A stretch of 64,000 nt of DNA from Dipteronia dyeriana (Eukaryota > Streptophyta > Magnoliopsida > Sapindales > Sapindaceae). Every line of letters begins with the position of its first letter. The first letter of the stretch is position 1. The notes under the pieces are model-generated. The model saw only the letters and a program-made list of their open reading frames with translations. It was not told the DNA's origin and made no database searches. This document shows, piece after piece, positions 1 to 11,409 of this stretch. The position numbers were made by a program, and so were the translations under genes. The DNA lies in assembly GCA_032871835.1 (NCBI GenBank), contig CM065297.1, positions 24,607,098-24,671,097 on the forward strand. Reading direction: 5' to 3'.

Positions 1-1601
1 AGATGAGATGCACTTCATGTTAGGAAACCAGTCGGTGAGGTTTCCAAATGTGGAATTTTGCCTGATCACCGGACTACGGTTTGGAGTTGTACCAGACACC
101 GCCATGTATGCAGCAGTGGAGAATGGCATACATGAGCGATACTTTCCTGGAGCCGATGAGGTGTCATTAGAGCAGATTAGGGGTGCTGTCAAGCTCTGCC
201 TCTTATATATGTTGAACTGGATACTGATGGGGGTGGATGATAGATTCAAGATTCCTGTTTGGCAGTTTTGACTGGTTGAAGAGCTCGATGCGTTCGACGC
301 GTTCCCGTGGGGTGCCCATGTGTACAGTCATTCTATTTAATCATTCAATCATGCGCTTAACGGGCGAAGAGACGGGTTCGAGCAACGCCAGCAGGAAAAG
401 GGCGCTGACTTACACAAGGTGGAGACCTACAACATATACGGTCTATCTCATGCTCTATTGGTAAGAACTTCGAACTACAAATTGTACTTTATTTTTGGTG
501 TCCAAAATTTTATGGATACTTATCGTACTTATCTTTGTTGCAGATATTTACTGTGGAGGTGATCCCTGATTTGGCCAAAGTGGTCGGTGCCCAGAGGGTT
601 ATTGGTCTGACTCCCAGTATTTTGAAGTAGGAGTTCACCAAACAACCGAGAGGGAAGAAGCTAGCAAAGATTTTCAAAGCCAGGGTATGTATTTATTTTG
701 TTAATGTTTTTATTAGTTTGTATTTGTACAATTATATTGTTCTAACTAATATTTCAGATGTTTGCGATCAAGGAACTGGTGCCTACACCAGCTGAGAGAC
801 ATGCATCGTACTATGCCTGGCTTGACGAGGGGGGAAGCCTGTATGTAGAAGATGACATGGATGATATACTGCCTCAGGTCCCTGATCGAACCACCTTAGG
901 CTGGATCAGTGGTACAGAGTGTAGGGGTTTAACAGACAGTCTCGATGGTTGGAAGAGGACCTTCTGACGGTCCGTGGAGCAACAACAAGTGGAAACCGCC
1001 CATAGCACGAGGTTGACGTGGTAAGTGTTAAATGATGGAGATGATTTAAAAAATAAACCGTTCGTATATCTTCAGCTAACACGGTATGCAAACTATTACA
1101 GGTGCTGATTCCGTGTAACGTTGGGGCCCAACATTGGCTGATGGTGAGCAACAACCTTTGTCGCGGGAATATTGACATTTATGACCCCTGGAGACAGGAA
1201 GTCCCTTATCAGATCAGGCACCAGCAGGTCCGGCCATTACGGTGGTTTTTTCCCTCCATGTTGAGTGACGCAGGGTTCCACACAGTACAACAAGCTGGTC
1301 GTCGGGCGTTCCCTCGGGAAAATAATCCCTTCTCGGTCAGCTTGGTGCATACTTCTACAGTCCCCTAACAAAAGAAATTGTAAGACATTCTATTTCATTC
1401 ACGTGCTTAGATATTCTTTATGAACCATTTCTAATGGTGTTTTATGTGCCGAATTACAGAGGTAACTGTGGTCCCCATACTTTGAGACTTATCGAGTATT
1501 TACTGGCGGGTCGAAGGCATTTTGATTGGTCAAAGGACAACATGGGGATCATTCGCGAGAAAATGGATGTGGAGATTTTTTCTAACTCCAGGCCCGTATA
1601 G
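1..1601 (+). pseudogene. Ulp1-like C48 cysteine protease, MULE-borne, broken
   Basis: The first exon (from before the window to about 462) reads as the DUF1985-type region that precedes plant transposon Ulp1 domains (FCLITGLRFG, then DAFDAFPWGAHVYSHS after an in-frame TGA at about 269). Introns with GT..AG ends separate the exons: about 463-542, 685-756, 1020-1101 and about 1380-1457. The C48 domain follows: the His region QHWLMV (about 1130), the Asp region IDIYDPW (about 1170) and the Cys region GNCGPHTLRLIEYL (about 1463), so all three catalytic residues can be seen. Stops interrupt the reading: TGA near 269, TAG near 628, TGA near 965, and a TAA at 1366-1368 where the family has the oxyanion-hole Gln. 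In the family this would be a SUMO/ubiquitin-like peptidase; the role in MULEs is not known. Ends with TAG at 1599-1601. Confidence 0.72.
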
Positions 1602-1639
1602 TGATTGGTTGTTTAATACCAATTTTTATGTACACAGAC

Positions 1640-1735
1640 ATGTAATTAATTCATCAATATTAATTAATTCATTATTCATTCATGAATATTAATTCATTCA
1701 TTATTCATTCATTAATAGTAATTCATTCATTAATA
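1640..1735. repeat. Degenerate ATTAATTCATTCAT repeat
   Basis: Imperfect short repeats of the words attaattcatt and cattcatt fill the spacer between the 3' ends of the two converging MULE genes. No other signal is seen from 1602 to 1811. Confidence 0.6.
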
Positions 1736-1811
1736 AGTAATTATTGCAATTCCAAATTCTTACAATCTAATACACTTCCAAAAGTTTTCAATGTGATCAA
1801 AACTTTGTCAT

Positions 1812-3979
1812 TCATTCCCTATTATAGTCAATGTTAGGGCACGTTTGTTTGTTGTGTCCAATTGAATGGCAGATGCTACACTTGCAGCGATATTCATCGG
1901 GAACACCTCTGCTTGTACCTTCATTAATCATAGGTGGAATAGGACATCTCCTGGAATTATGCCCTGGTTGTCCACATCTTCTACAGGACTGTGTAGTTGT
2001 GATTTCCGAAGACGAGACATGGCGACCCGCCCTCGAGCGTCCTGCTTGTCTTCTGGAGTTTGGATTCAAAATCACCCTCTGAGCAATGTCAGATGGCACA
2101 ACCCAAGTGGAAGGATGGCCCGCCGGCATAATAGGAACCGAGTACGCGTTAATAAGTGTCTGTCTCTTGTAGTAGTCCGCACACAAAGTTGTGAAGTCCA
2201 AGTTTCGCTCCCTGTAAAAAACATTGAAAACGATTAGCTTCACCGAGTAAATGATCAGTCCGAACACAAAGTTGTCAAGTCCAAGTTTCAGTAATGTACC
2301 GTGCCGCCGCAAAGGCGTGAGAACATGGAAAATGATCCATTTTAAATTTATTGCAAGTACAAGTCTTCCGGGCTAAGTCAATAATCCACTGTTTTCCAGA
2401 CCACTTGACCGAGAAAATGTTCCAGTCTACTGGATTTACGGTAAAAAAACCACACTTCTCCACATGTTTTAAGAGCACAATATGTGCTGCATCGGTCAAC
2501 TGACGACGCATGGTTTGTGCAGCTCTATAGCGATCATGAAACCACCGTTGCAGCGTATTCCTAATGAACTTAGCCAGAGTCAACATAGGCAGTTGGTTGT
2601 GTAAATTTTAGGCATGAGTTTATGCATTCTGCAACATTTTTCGTCATCACCCTGTACCTTCTTTCCGGGCAGTGTACACGGGACCACTTGTATGGACCGG
2701 CATCAATTACATAATCATATGCATTCTAGTGCAAGTTTCTTAACTCTTCCATATACCGGTTATATTCAAACTCGGTGTATGCGTGGGTTGCTTTGTCCAT
2801 TATTACTGTAACATCCTTCCTATGAAATCGCTTCTTAATATTTTCAGCAAAGTGCCAACAACATATTGTATGGGTGGCATAAGGGAACACTTTAGAAATC
2901 CCTGTTTTAATGCTTGCATGCCTATCAGAAATGAAAACTAGCTCATCAATACGACCTAGGGCACCCTTCAAACAGTTCAAAAACCATTCCCATGAAAGGT
3001 TGTTTTCTGAGTCGCCGTACCCAAAAGCAATTGGATACACCTGTTCATTCCCATCTTGTGCTGTTGCAACAAACATTATACCCCGGAATCGTCCCTTCAA
3101 ATGGGTACCATCAACTGCAATAACTGGACGCATACAAGTCCGGAATCCTCTAAGTGAGGCATCAATCGACATGAAGAAGTACAGGAATTTACCATCTTCG
3201 TCACACTGTAAGTCAGTGATTGTGCCAGGGTTTTGTTTTTCCAAAACGTAACCAAATGATGGAAGCAGTTGGAAGGTTTCCTCATGCGTTCCATATGTCA
3301 GTGACAACGCATAGTTGAAGGCGGCGCATGCCTTACTGTAAATGATTTGGATTCCATACATTGATTTCATGTTGGCGATTATGTCTTTCGGACGCATTAG
3401 TCGACCATCTTGTTGTTGAAGTCTAGGTGCAATAACTTCTCCAATTATGACTGCACTAGCTTATCGGTGGCGGCGGTGAATTTCCACTAACGGATAAGTG
3501 TGTTCGTTGACAAAAATTCTTACTTGAAAGTATGTGCCTTCATCTCTCCTCACCGCTCTTAACTTCCACGTACAATTTCCCATTAAACAAACTAGATGTA
3601 ATGTTGTCTTATTGGACCTTTTCACCTTCCACTTGAAGTTCTGCCGTATTGCAAAATGGCCTACTAGTCTCTTCAAATCCTTTTTCGTTGGAAAAAATTG
3701 GCCTTTATATATCATGCTTGTAGGTTCATCTTCAACCAAGTTCCTGCTTCCACCAATACCAAACGAGTATGATTCTGCTCCTGGAATAACCCATGTTGTG
3801 GCATTATCAAAATCATCTGGAGTTACATTAGCCCTCCCCTCGGAGGTCCCAGCTATATCTGGTGCACTGGAACTAAATCTGTGTATATGTCTTACATGTC
3901 TTTCCATTTCGACAGGTTCTGCATCATCCTGATTGTCCTCTACATTTTCTACAGAATTGAAATTTTTATTTAAACACAA
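1812..3979 (-). pseudogene. MuDR-type MULE transposase, broken
   Basis: Reading leftward from 3979: a MuDR N-terminal DNA-binding domain (KGQFFPTKKDLKRLVGHFA, then CTWKLRA), then the MULE transposase core at 3397-2726 with AVDGTHLKGRFRG (first catalytic Asp), VFISDRHASI (second Asp) and CCWHFAENIKKRF, then a SWIM zinc finger (CTCNKFKMDHFPCSH, about 2370-2310), and two CCHC knuckles near the C terminus (CRRCGQPGHNSRRC and CSICHSIGHNKQTC). Lesions: TAA at about 3459 after HRRHR, a TAG at about 2724 after RNLH, and a frameshift near 2590. An 88-bp GT..AG intron (2212-2299) joins the SWIM part to the knuckle part in frame. It would have cut and inserted the element in the nucleus; it is now a pseudogene. 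Confidence 0.85.
2212..2299 (-). other. Predicted intron in the MULE transposase
   Basis: On - the donor is CG|GTACATT and the acceptor TTTTTTACAG|GGAGCG. Removing 88 bp restores the frame from the SWIM finger into the stretch ending with the zinc knuckles. Unspliced, the frame stops just after the SWIM finger. The 5' part of the intron and the start of the next exon are near copies of each other (words aacttggactt and acaactttgtgt). Confidence 0.55.
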
Positions 3980-4040
3980 ACCCTAATTTTAATAAATTTT
4001 CTCACGCTTCCGCCACGCGTGGTTTTTTCCCCAACACTAA

Positions 4041-5249
4041 CACCCTCCAATTAATAGTTAATTAATCATTCATAATTATAAATATAATTAAATAATCTAA
4101 TTATTTAATTAATTTAACTATTAACATTCATTAATTAAATAATCTCATTATTCAATTAATTCCCGAATATATACGTGTCACTTTTGTAACACAATTAATT
4201 GGACAATCCAATTAATTAACCATGACCCTTGTTACCTAAACCGATCGGGCTAGTAAGGGGACCTAATGGACCCACAGTATTTTGAGCTCCAATAATCCCC
4301 AGTATCATTAACTAAACTCTTTAATTAATATTCCTTGATTATTAACTTCGGTGTTATTTCACTAAAACCCGAAGCTGCACTCTCTCATCTGTAAACGTTT
4401 TTACACAGATCAATACAACTCGTTGTCCATCGATATAGCTATTACACATGGTGTGATCCTCCACAGTAGTTCATAATTAGAGCTGGGTCATAATGTCCGT
4501 TATACTCCTCTAATTACATATATCCTTTAAGTACCGTTGATTCTCTAATGGACAATAAATCCTGTTTCCTCACGGAATTAGGAGAGCGCTTATATTGTCC
4601 AAGCCCCGAATCAACCCTTAAGGGAACTACCATCTACTTCTCACAAGAAGGAGTGGATTCCATTATTGTGCACAAACCTTCCCAGACACAAGCCAAACCG
4701 TAATCCCAACATACGGAGTATAATGATCAGGAAATGCATCTGACCTCACCCATGGTATATCAAAGACCATGATTTAATCTGAAGGAGTCGATAAGACACA
4801 CAGGATTAAGATCACCCATATATAGCCAACATTAGTTGATATATATGAATCTCATCGGTAAACGGATCTTGGTGAGAGATTTATATATATCATGACCCAG
4901 TCTTATATGATCACATCATACAAAGTGCCTCTATTCCCATATCTCATATGAATGATTCAGGATAGAATCATCATACATTACAGAATGAACCGCAGCTATA
5001 GATTAACCACAAATAAAGGACCCACCTTTATTTGCTATCTATGGACTATTTAAATTGCATGTCTCTTACTGTATCCATCTGTATATGACACTTATATACA
5101 CAGTTCGAGATTACATCCGGCAATCTTGGATGTTAAATATATGCACAAGTTATAAAATAAACAACATAACATGAATGAATTGAACTTTTCCTTTTATTTA
5201 TTTCATAAATTCATCTTCAAATTACATCTTTAGGGCGTAAACCCCAACA
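4041..5249 (-). repeat. C1 3' LTR, truncated
   Basis: Matches 11660-12544 closely, for example ccctccaattaatagttaat at its left and gggcgtaaaccccaaca at its right. The left part corresponding to 10750-11655 is absent. It holds a segment of about 275 bp (about 4532-4806) that the other LTR lacks. Confidence 0.85.
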
Positions 5250-5266
5250 ATCTCCCACTTGCACTA
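5250..5266 (-). other. C1 polypurine tract
   Basis: On - the sequence GTGCAAGTGGGAGAT directly precedes the 3' LTR start TGTTGGGG. This is the usual position and form of a copia plus-strand primer. Confidence 0.7.
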
Positions 5267-5392
5267 CAGCTTGTGAGGCATGTCTCGTAACCCTAGACCA
5301 TCTAGGTGACCCAAAAACACTTTAGCCAGTAAGGTCTTCGTAAATGGATCAGCATGATTGTCTTGTGAGGCTATCTTGGTGACGATCACATC

Positions 5393-8345
5393 TCCTCTCT
5401 ACACTATCTCTCTAATGAGATGATACTTTCTTTCTATATGCTTCCCTCTCTTGTGGCTTCTTGGTTCTTTGGATCTAATCACAGCACCACTGTTATCACA
5501 ATAAAGTGTGATGGGCTTATCCAGGTTTGGAACAACTTCCAGATCACTCAAGAACTTACGGAGCCAAACAACCTCTTTAGCAGCTTCGTAAAAGGCTATG
5601 TATTTGGCTTCCATGGTCGAGTATGCAATGCAAGATTGTTTGATACTTCTCCACACAATGACTCCACCACCTAGGGTGAATACTGATCCAGACGAGGATT
5701 TCCTAGAATCCTTGTATGACTAAAAATTTGAATCCGTGTATCCTAACGGGATCAATTTCTGCCTGGAATACACTAGCATATAGTCTCTCATTCTCCGAAG
5801 ATACTTGAGAATTGTCTTGACAGCAACCTAATGATCTAATCCTGGGTTGGATTGGTATCTGCTGACTACTCCCACTGTATAACAGATGTTTAATCTCGTG
5901 CATAACATAGCCTACATGAGACTATCTACTGCTGATGCATAGAGTACACGTCTCATATCCTCAACTTCTTTAAGAGTCTTAGGACACTGTTCCTTAGACA
6001 AGTGAACTCCATGCCTATGAGGTAAATTACCTTTCTTAGAGTTTTGCAACGAAAATCTTATAAGAATCTTGTCGATATATGATGTCTGAGACAATGCTAT
6101 GAGTTTGTTCTTACGATCCCTTATAAGTTCGATCCCTAGAACATAACTCGCCTCTCCCAAATCTTTCATTTGGAATTGGCTAGCCAGTCAGCCCTTTACA
6201 TCAGACAACACTCCCACATCATTCCCAATGAGTAGGATATCATCTACGTACAGGACCAAGAAAACTACTTTCTTATCAATGATGTGCTTGTAGACACAAG
6301 GCTCTTCAACATTCTGCTCGAAGCCATAGGTTTTGATCACATCATCAAACCTAATATTCCAAGATCTAGATGCTTGCTTAAGTCCATAGATGTACCTTTG
6401 CAGCTTGCAAACCTTTTGCTCTTGATCTGGAGACACGAATCCCTCTGGTTGTATCATATAGATGCTCTCATCAAGATTTCCATTCAAGAATGCAGTCTTG
6501 ACGTCCATTTGCCAAATTTCGTAATCGAAATAGGCAACAATGGATAAGAGAATCCTAATAGACTTAAACATGGCTACTGGCGAGAGGGTCTCTTTATAAT
6601 CGACCCCCTTTTTCTAGGTATAACCCTTGGTCACTAGCCTTGCCTTGAAGGTCTCTACCTTCCTATTTACTCCTCTCTTTCTTTTATAGATCCACTTACA
6701 CCCTATGGGTTTTACCCCATCCAGTAAGTCTACAAGATCCACGACTGGGTTAGAGTACATGGACTCCATCTCGAAATTCATGGCTTTAAGTTATTCCTTT
6801 TTATCAGGATCTTCCATTGCATTAATAAATGTCAATGGATCATCCACATTATCAACATAGATAACACTTTGTCTCTCACCTATACCTAAATAGCATTCAG
6901 GTTGTCTTACAACCCTCTCACTACATCTAGGTGGTAGTGTATCCTGATCAGGAACCATCTGACTCTCTGATGTATATGGATCAACAACTCTTGTTGATGA
7001 AGAACTAGTCTCATCAGGCTCCAACTCATTTAATACAATCTTGGAACGAGGTTTATGGTCACTAATGTAATTTTTCTCAAGAAACGTTGCATTTGTCGAT
7101 ACAAATACTTTGTTGTCTTCAGGACTATAGAAGTGTCCACCTCTGGTCTCCTTTGAGTATCCTACAAACAGGCAGACAACAGACTTGGAGTCTAGCTTTC
7201 CAGTTCTGTTCTTCAGCACGTGTACTGGACACCCCCATATGTTAAAATGTCGTAAACAAGCTTTACGACCATTCCACAACTCTATGGGAGTCTTAAGAAC
7301 AGATTTGAATGGCATTACATTCAAAATGTATGCCGCTATTTGTATCACATATCCTCAAAAGGAATTTGGTAATTATGAGAAACTAATCATAGATCTTACC
7401 ATTTCTATCAGGGTTCTATTTCTCCTCCCCGCTACACAATTTTACTGAGGTGTATCAGGAGCTGTGAGCTCGAAAACTATCCCATGCTCGACCATGAAGT
7501 CTTCAAACTCTTGGTCAAGGTACTCACCTCCACAATCCAATCTTAGTGACTTGATAGTCCTACCTAATTGATTCTCAACTTCAGCTCAGAATTGTTTGAA
7601 CTTTTCAAATGTTTTCAACTTTCGTTGCATCAGGTAGACGTATCTGTATCTTGAGTAGTCATCTATAAATGTGACATAATACTCATAACCACCCATAGCT
7701 TTAACATTCATCGGTTCGCAAATGACTGTATGTATAAGCTCTAGCGGTTCTTTAGCTCTAAGCACCTTTTCCAGTAAAAGGTCTCTTAGTCATCTTACCT
7801 TCAAGACAAGATTCACTTACAGGTAAGGTGCCAACCTTTAACTTACTTAAAAGTCTGCTTTTTACTAATCTGTCTATCCGGTCAAGGTTGATATGACTAA
7901 GCCTTAGATGCTAGAGATACGTGTCATTATCTGGAGAAATCTTATGTTGTTTAGTTTTTTTGTTTTTCAACCTTAAACATTTCGGTGTTGAGAACTGTAG
8001 TATGTATTATCGGTCTTAACAGATACAAATTGTTTTCATTAATTCCTGAATAAATATTCAGACCATTCTTTCCAATAATAATATACTTATTATTAAAAGA
8101 AACAAAATATTTTTGTTATAACAACTTAGAAACGGAAATCAAATTCCGTGTAAATCCAGGAATATAAAATTCATTGTCCAATAATTATTACAAAAATGTA
8201 ATCTAAATACGCCTACTGCTCATGCCGACACGACATCCTCTGACCCCACACGCATCGAGAAGGCCTGTTCTTCTAGCTGTGTCCAAGAATCAGTCCATTT
8301 TAAAGAAGAACAAACATGGTTAGTGGCCCCCGAATCAACTATCTA
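5393..8345 (-). pseudogene. C1 pol: protease, integrase, RT, RNase H, broken
   Basis: On - from the right: an aspartic protease motif VDSGATNHV (about 8330), then an integrase core with TFIDDYSRYRYVYLMQRK and LRLDCGGEY (about 7660-7540). The integrase C-terminal part is at 7348-6791 (IAAYILNVMPFKSVLKTPIE, LWNGRKACLRHFNIWGCPVH). RT is at 6571-6188 with WQMDVKTAFLNGNL and the catalytic YVDDILLIGND, and RNase H at 5656-5399 ([25 protein letters not shown]). The first integrase Asp appears lost: IHTVICEPM stands where the family has a Ser/Thr-Asp-x-x-Gly-Pro motif. Several stops and frameshifts separate the pieces. Confidence 0.85.
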
Positions 8346-8365
8346 GGGTGAAAAATCATCTTCCA

Positions 8366-9120
8366 CTAAACACGACTCAAGAAAAGTAAATCATATTTAC
8401 TTTTCTTGGACTTCTTTTTGCTTTGGGCTTTCTTGGGTTTGGGCTTACCCTTCGCTTTACCAGTAGACCTCTTTCTCTTCTTATTATTAGAGTAGGAAGA
8501 TGGTTCCGTAACATTTGCCTTACCGGTCTTACCCTTGTTGTCCTTAGTCAAAGACTCAAAGGTAGTGAGCTCATTGAGCAACTGTGTGAGATTGAACATT
8601 AACTTGTTCATCCCGTAATTGCTCTTAAACTGGTCAAAACTCTTCCGAAGAGTCGTCAGTACGATGCTCACTTGACTGGTTTCGTCAATGGCCCCGCCAT
8701 TGATTTCTGCCGTGTTTAAGTTAGGACATGTTCCCGAATTGACGTACCTTCCTTCATACGAGCGAGCATAGCGGAACGAACAGCTTCGTGTCACTTTTTT
8801 TCGGAGGGCTGCTCGAACATAGCTTGCAATGACTCCATGATTTCAAATGCTGAAGTCATTGCTTCATGTTTTGTGACAATCACGTCTGTCATAGAAGCCA
8901 ACATATATGTTCGGGCCTTCTCATCAGATGAGACCCATCGCTTGTATGTCTCACGAACAGTTCATGTGGCATTGGTAGCAGGCGCTGGAGGACATTCCTC
9001 CGTAAGCACAAACTTGAGGTCTTTGGTGGCCAATATTGCATTAATGTTAAGTTTCCACTTAGTGTAGTTATCACTAGTTAATATGTCGTTTGCGAGAATT
9101 TGAAGTAATGCAGAAGACAT
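8366..9120 (-). pseudogene. C1 gag, broken
   Basis: Begins at ATG 9120 with MSSALLQILANDILTSDNYT and WKLNINAILATKDLKFVLTE, the N-terminal pattern of copia gag (DUF4219/UBN2 type). A stop follows at about 8962 and the reading continues in broken form to a lysine-rich C terminus (KKRKRSTGKAKGKPKPKK, about 8490-8400). I see no CCHC knuckle. It would form the particle shell. Confidence 0.75.
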
Positions 9121-10734
9121 TATTGCTGAAATAAATAAAACATTCATTCAGTTATTTATTTAAAACAGGTGCGAGTGCTTTGGCATAAATTTAAACATGA
9201 TGCATGCATATGTTTAATGAACTAGAACTACCCTAAAACTAGTTAGTATACCACGACAATCCAACATACCACAAAGAAGTGCCGCCTTAGGGTCGGTCAA
9301 GTCTTTGCATGTTGGACCGAGGCATTCTCATTCAAATGATATTCTAGAATAACTCTTATTCCATATCATTCAACCATCGTTCATTCAGTCAAGTTTTTAA
9401 TTAACAAACTTAATCAAAACCTTTGTGAGTGTAACCCACCATTTCGAATCTCACGAGTTTAACTCGAGAATTACCGCCTTAGGGTCGGTCAATCCCGAAA
9501 TACCCTCAGAAATCCTATTCGTTAGGAAGTCAACTTTGATATTGACCTTTGTGGAAACCCTCCTTAGGGAGGATGAAAGCAAAGCCGTCACGAGGCCCCA
9601 CTCAGATCTCACGGTGTTGAACTAATGATGGAGACCGTGGAATATATATTTCATATATCCCTCTCCCACTCACTATTTTAAAATTAGGGTTTTCAATTAA
9701 CCGTTATTGCACCTAGACTCTACAAGATTAAACGACTAATTTTAATCAAGTTATCTAGCGCATTAACTAATTAGAAATAAATTCTAATTAACTAATAAAT
9801 TATTAATGATTTTTAACAATTAAAAATCTAATCTATTAGTGAATAATCTAAGCCTTTGTAAACTGTTTAGTATGGTCAGATTATTATGTTAGTATTTACC
9901 AAGTTTTAACTATTAAAACCCTAAATCTTTATTTGGATCATTTATTATTAGGTAATTAATCATATTAATCATATTAATCATAATTATAATAAATGACCCT
10001 AATAATCTAGCTTATTAAACTCTTTAATAACTATATTAATATTAATGAGAATTACTAAGTTTTCTAACCATTAAAAAACTAATCTCATTATTCATAGTCA
10101 TTTATATATATTGCTCATTTTAATCACATTAAAAAAATACAAAAAATATTAGACTATGATGCATGTATGACATATCAAATATTTTTGTGTAGGCACATCT
10201 AATCTAAATGGCATACGTATGCATGACAACGTTTTTATCTTCACATAATATAAAGCATACATGAATTGACCGAGTACTGTGGATTATTTAACCTAAAAAA
10301 ATTGGAATCTAAAATTACAAAATTTCCCAAGGCATTCCATGGTCTTCTAGTAACTATAGATATCTTCAAGTCTCTTCAGGTCACTTCGATTCATCTTATG
10401 AATCCGAAATGGGAAATCTACACAGAACACACTAGGCAACACTTGCCAACGGAACCGTGCGTGAACAGTACCGCCGTCGCCCATTTCCAGTTCTTCGTTT
10501 ACAGGTTATAAGTTTTTATTTTTTACAATACAATAACAGTAAAATAAAAATATAATAATAATAAAATTTATACAACCCATAAACCCTAAATCAACAGTTC
10601 TATAAAAATTTATGATCAACCATGTTTAAATTAAACAATTTAATTATAAAAATTCATACAATCATAAACATGGTGCCTACACATTCATACATACAGGAGC
10701 ATTGAAAACAATTTCATGTTCCAAAAAATAAATT
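9121..10734 (-). other. C1 leader between primer site and gag
   Basis: About 1.6 kb without a credible gene. A 19-base word, ccgccttagggtcggtcaa, occurs at about 9283 and again at about 9475. The rest is AT-rich. Confidence 0.6.
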
Positions 10735-10749
10735 GGCTCTAATACCAAT
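10735..10749 (-). other. C1 primer binding site
   Basis: On - the LTR end CCAACA is followed by ATTGGTATTAGAGCC, close to the plant initiator tRNA-Met primer site TGGTATCAGAGC. Confidence 0.8.
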
Positions 10750-10920
10750 TGTTGGAACCCCGTTCACCGGTTACGCAGCAAAACTAAGTTTTAAATTTTT
10801 TAATACAAATCATAATCTGTATCTGGGGCCAGTGAACTTGGGATCGTAATTATTTTTCGGAACTAATACATACAATATGTAAACATAGGAAATTGTAATG
10901 GATATAATCAGAAGAAGAAA

Positions 10921-11030
10921 ATCTTACCAACGTTTGAAGGCTCCTTCACTTTATGATATGCTCCTATCTGAACCAATCTTACCAACGTTTGGAGACTCCT
11001 TCACTTAATGATGTGCTCCTGTCTGAACCA
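10921..11030. repeat. 55-bp tandem duplication in C1 LTR
   Basis: Two adjacent copies begin tcttaccaacgttt and end with ctgaaccaa or ctgaaccac, differing at a few bases. It may be a duplicated promoter element; this is an inference. Confidence 0.8.
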
Positions 11031-11281
11031 CTCAATCTTCCTCGCTATCTCCCGGGACTAGTAACTGCGTGTGGGCGTATCACGGTCTCAGAAACTCGAA
11101 TGGAAGATGTAGAGAGAATTGAAGAAACTCTTTCTTCTAGATCAATATGCAACACTTGATTTGATCTTTTCATAGACACACATGCAATTATTATCTTCAC
11201 TTGTTCACGCCAACAAGATTTTTTTTTTTTGTCTTTATATGTATATGAAGAACAATATATATGTATACTTTTTTCTTAAAA

Positions 11282-11304
11282 CCAAAAACTTTCAATTCTT
11301 GTTT

Positions 11305-11383
<79 letters not shown>

Positions 11384-11409
11384 GAAACAAGAAGTGCAGG
11401 TTTTTGGTA
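11282..11409. repeat. (TA)n tract at the tip of an inverted repeat
   Basis: About 36 TA units (11308-11379) lie between two inverted arms of about 26 bp. The left arm starts accaaaaact and ends cttgtttca; the right arm starts tgaaacaag and ends gtttttggt. Small ORFs here only encode Ile-Tyr repeats and are not genes. Confidence 0.85.

Larger units (their letters stand above)
1..4040. mobile_element. Mutator-like element carrying a Ulp1-type protease gene (partial)
   Basis: Two converging broken genes, a C48/Ulp1-like protease on + (1-1601) and a MuDR-type transposase on - (3979-1812), are the layout known for Ulp1-carrying MULEs (Kaonashi/KI type) in plants. The left end lies outside the window. 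On the right the element stops at about 4040, where a truncated copia LTR begins. No terminal inverted repeat or 9-bp target duplication is visible, so the true ends are unknown. The assignment rests on the proteins, not on the ends. Confidence 0.75.
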
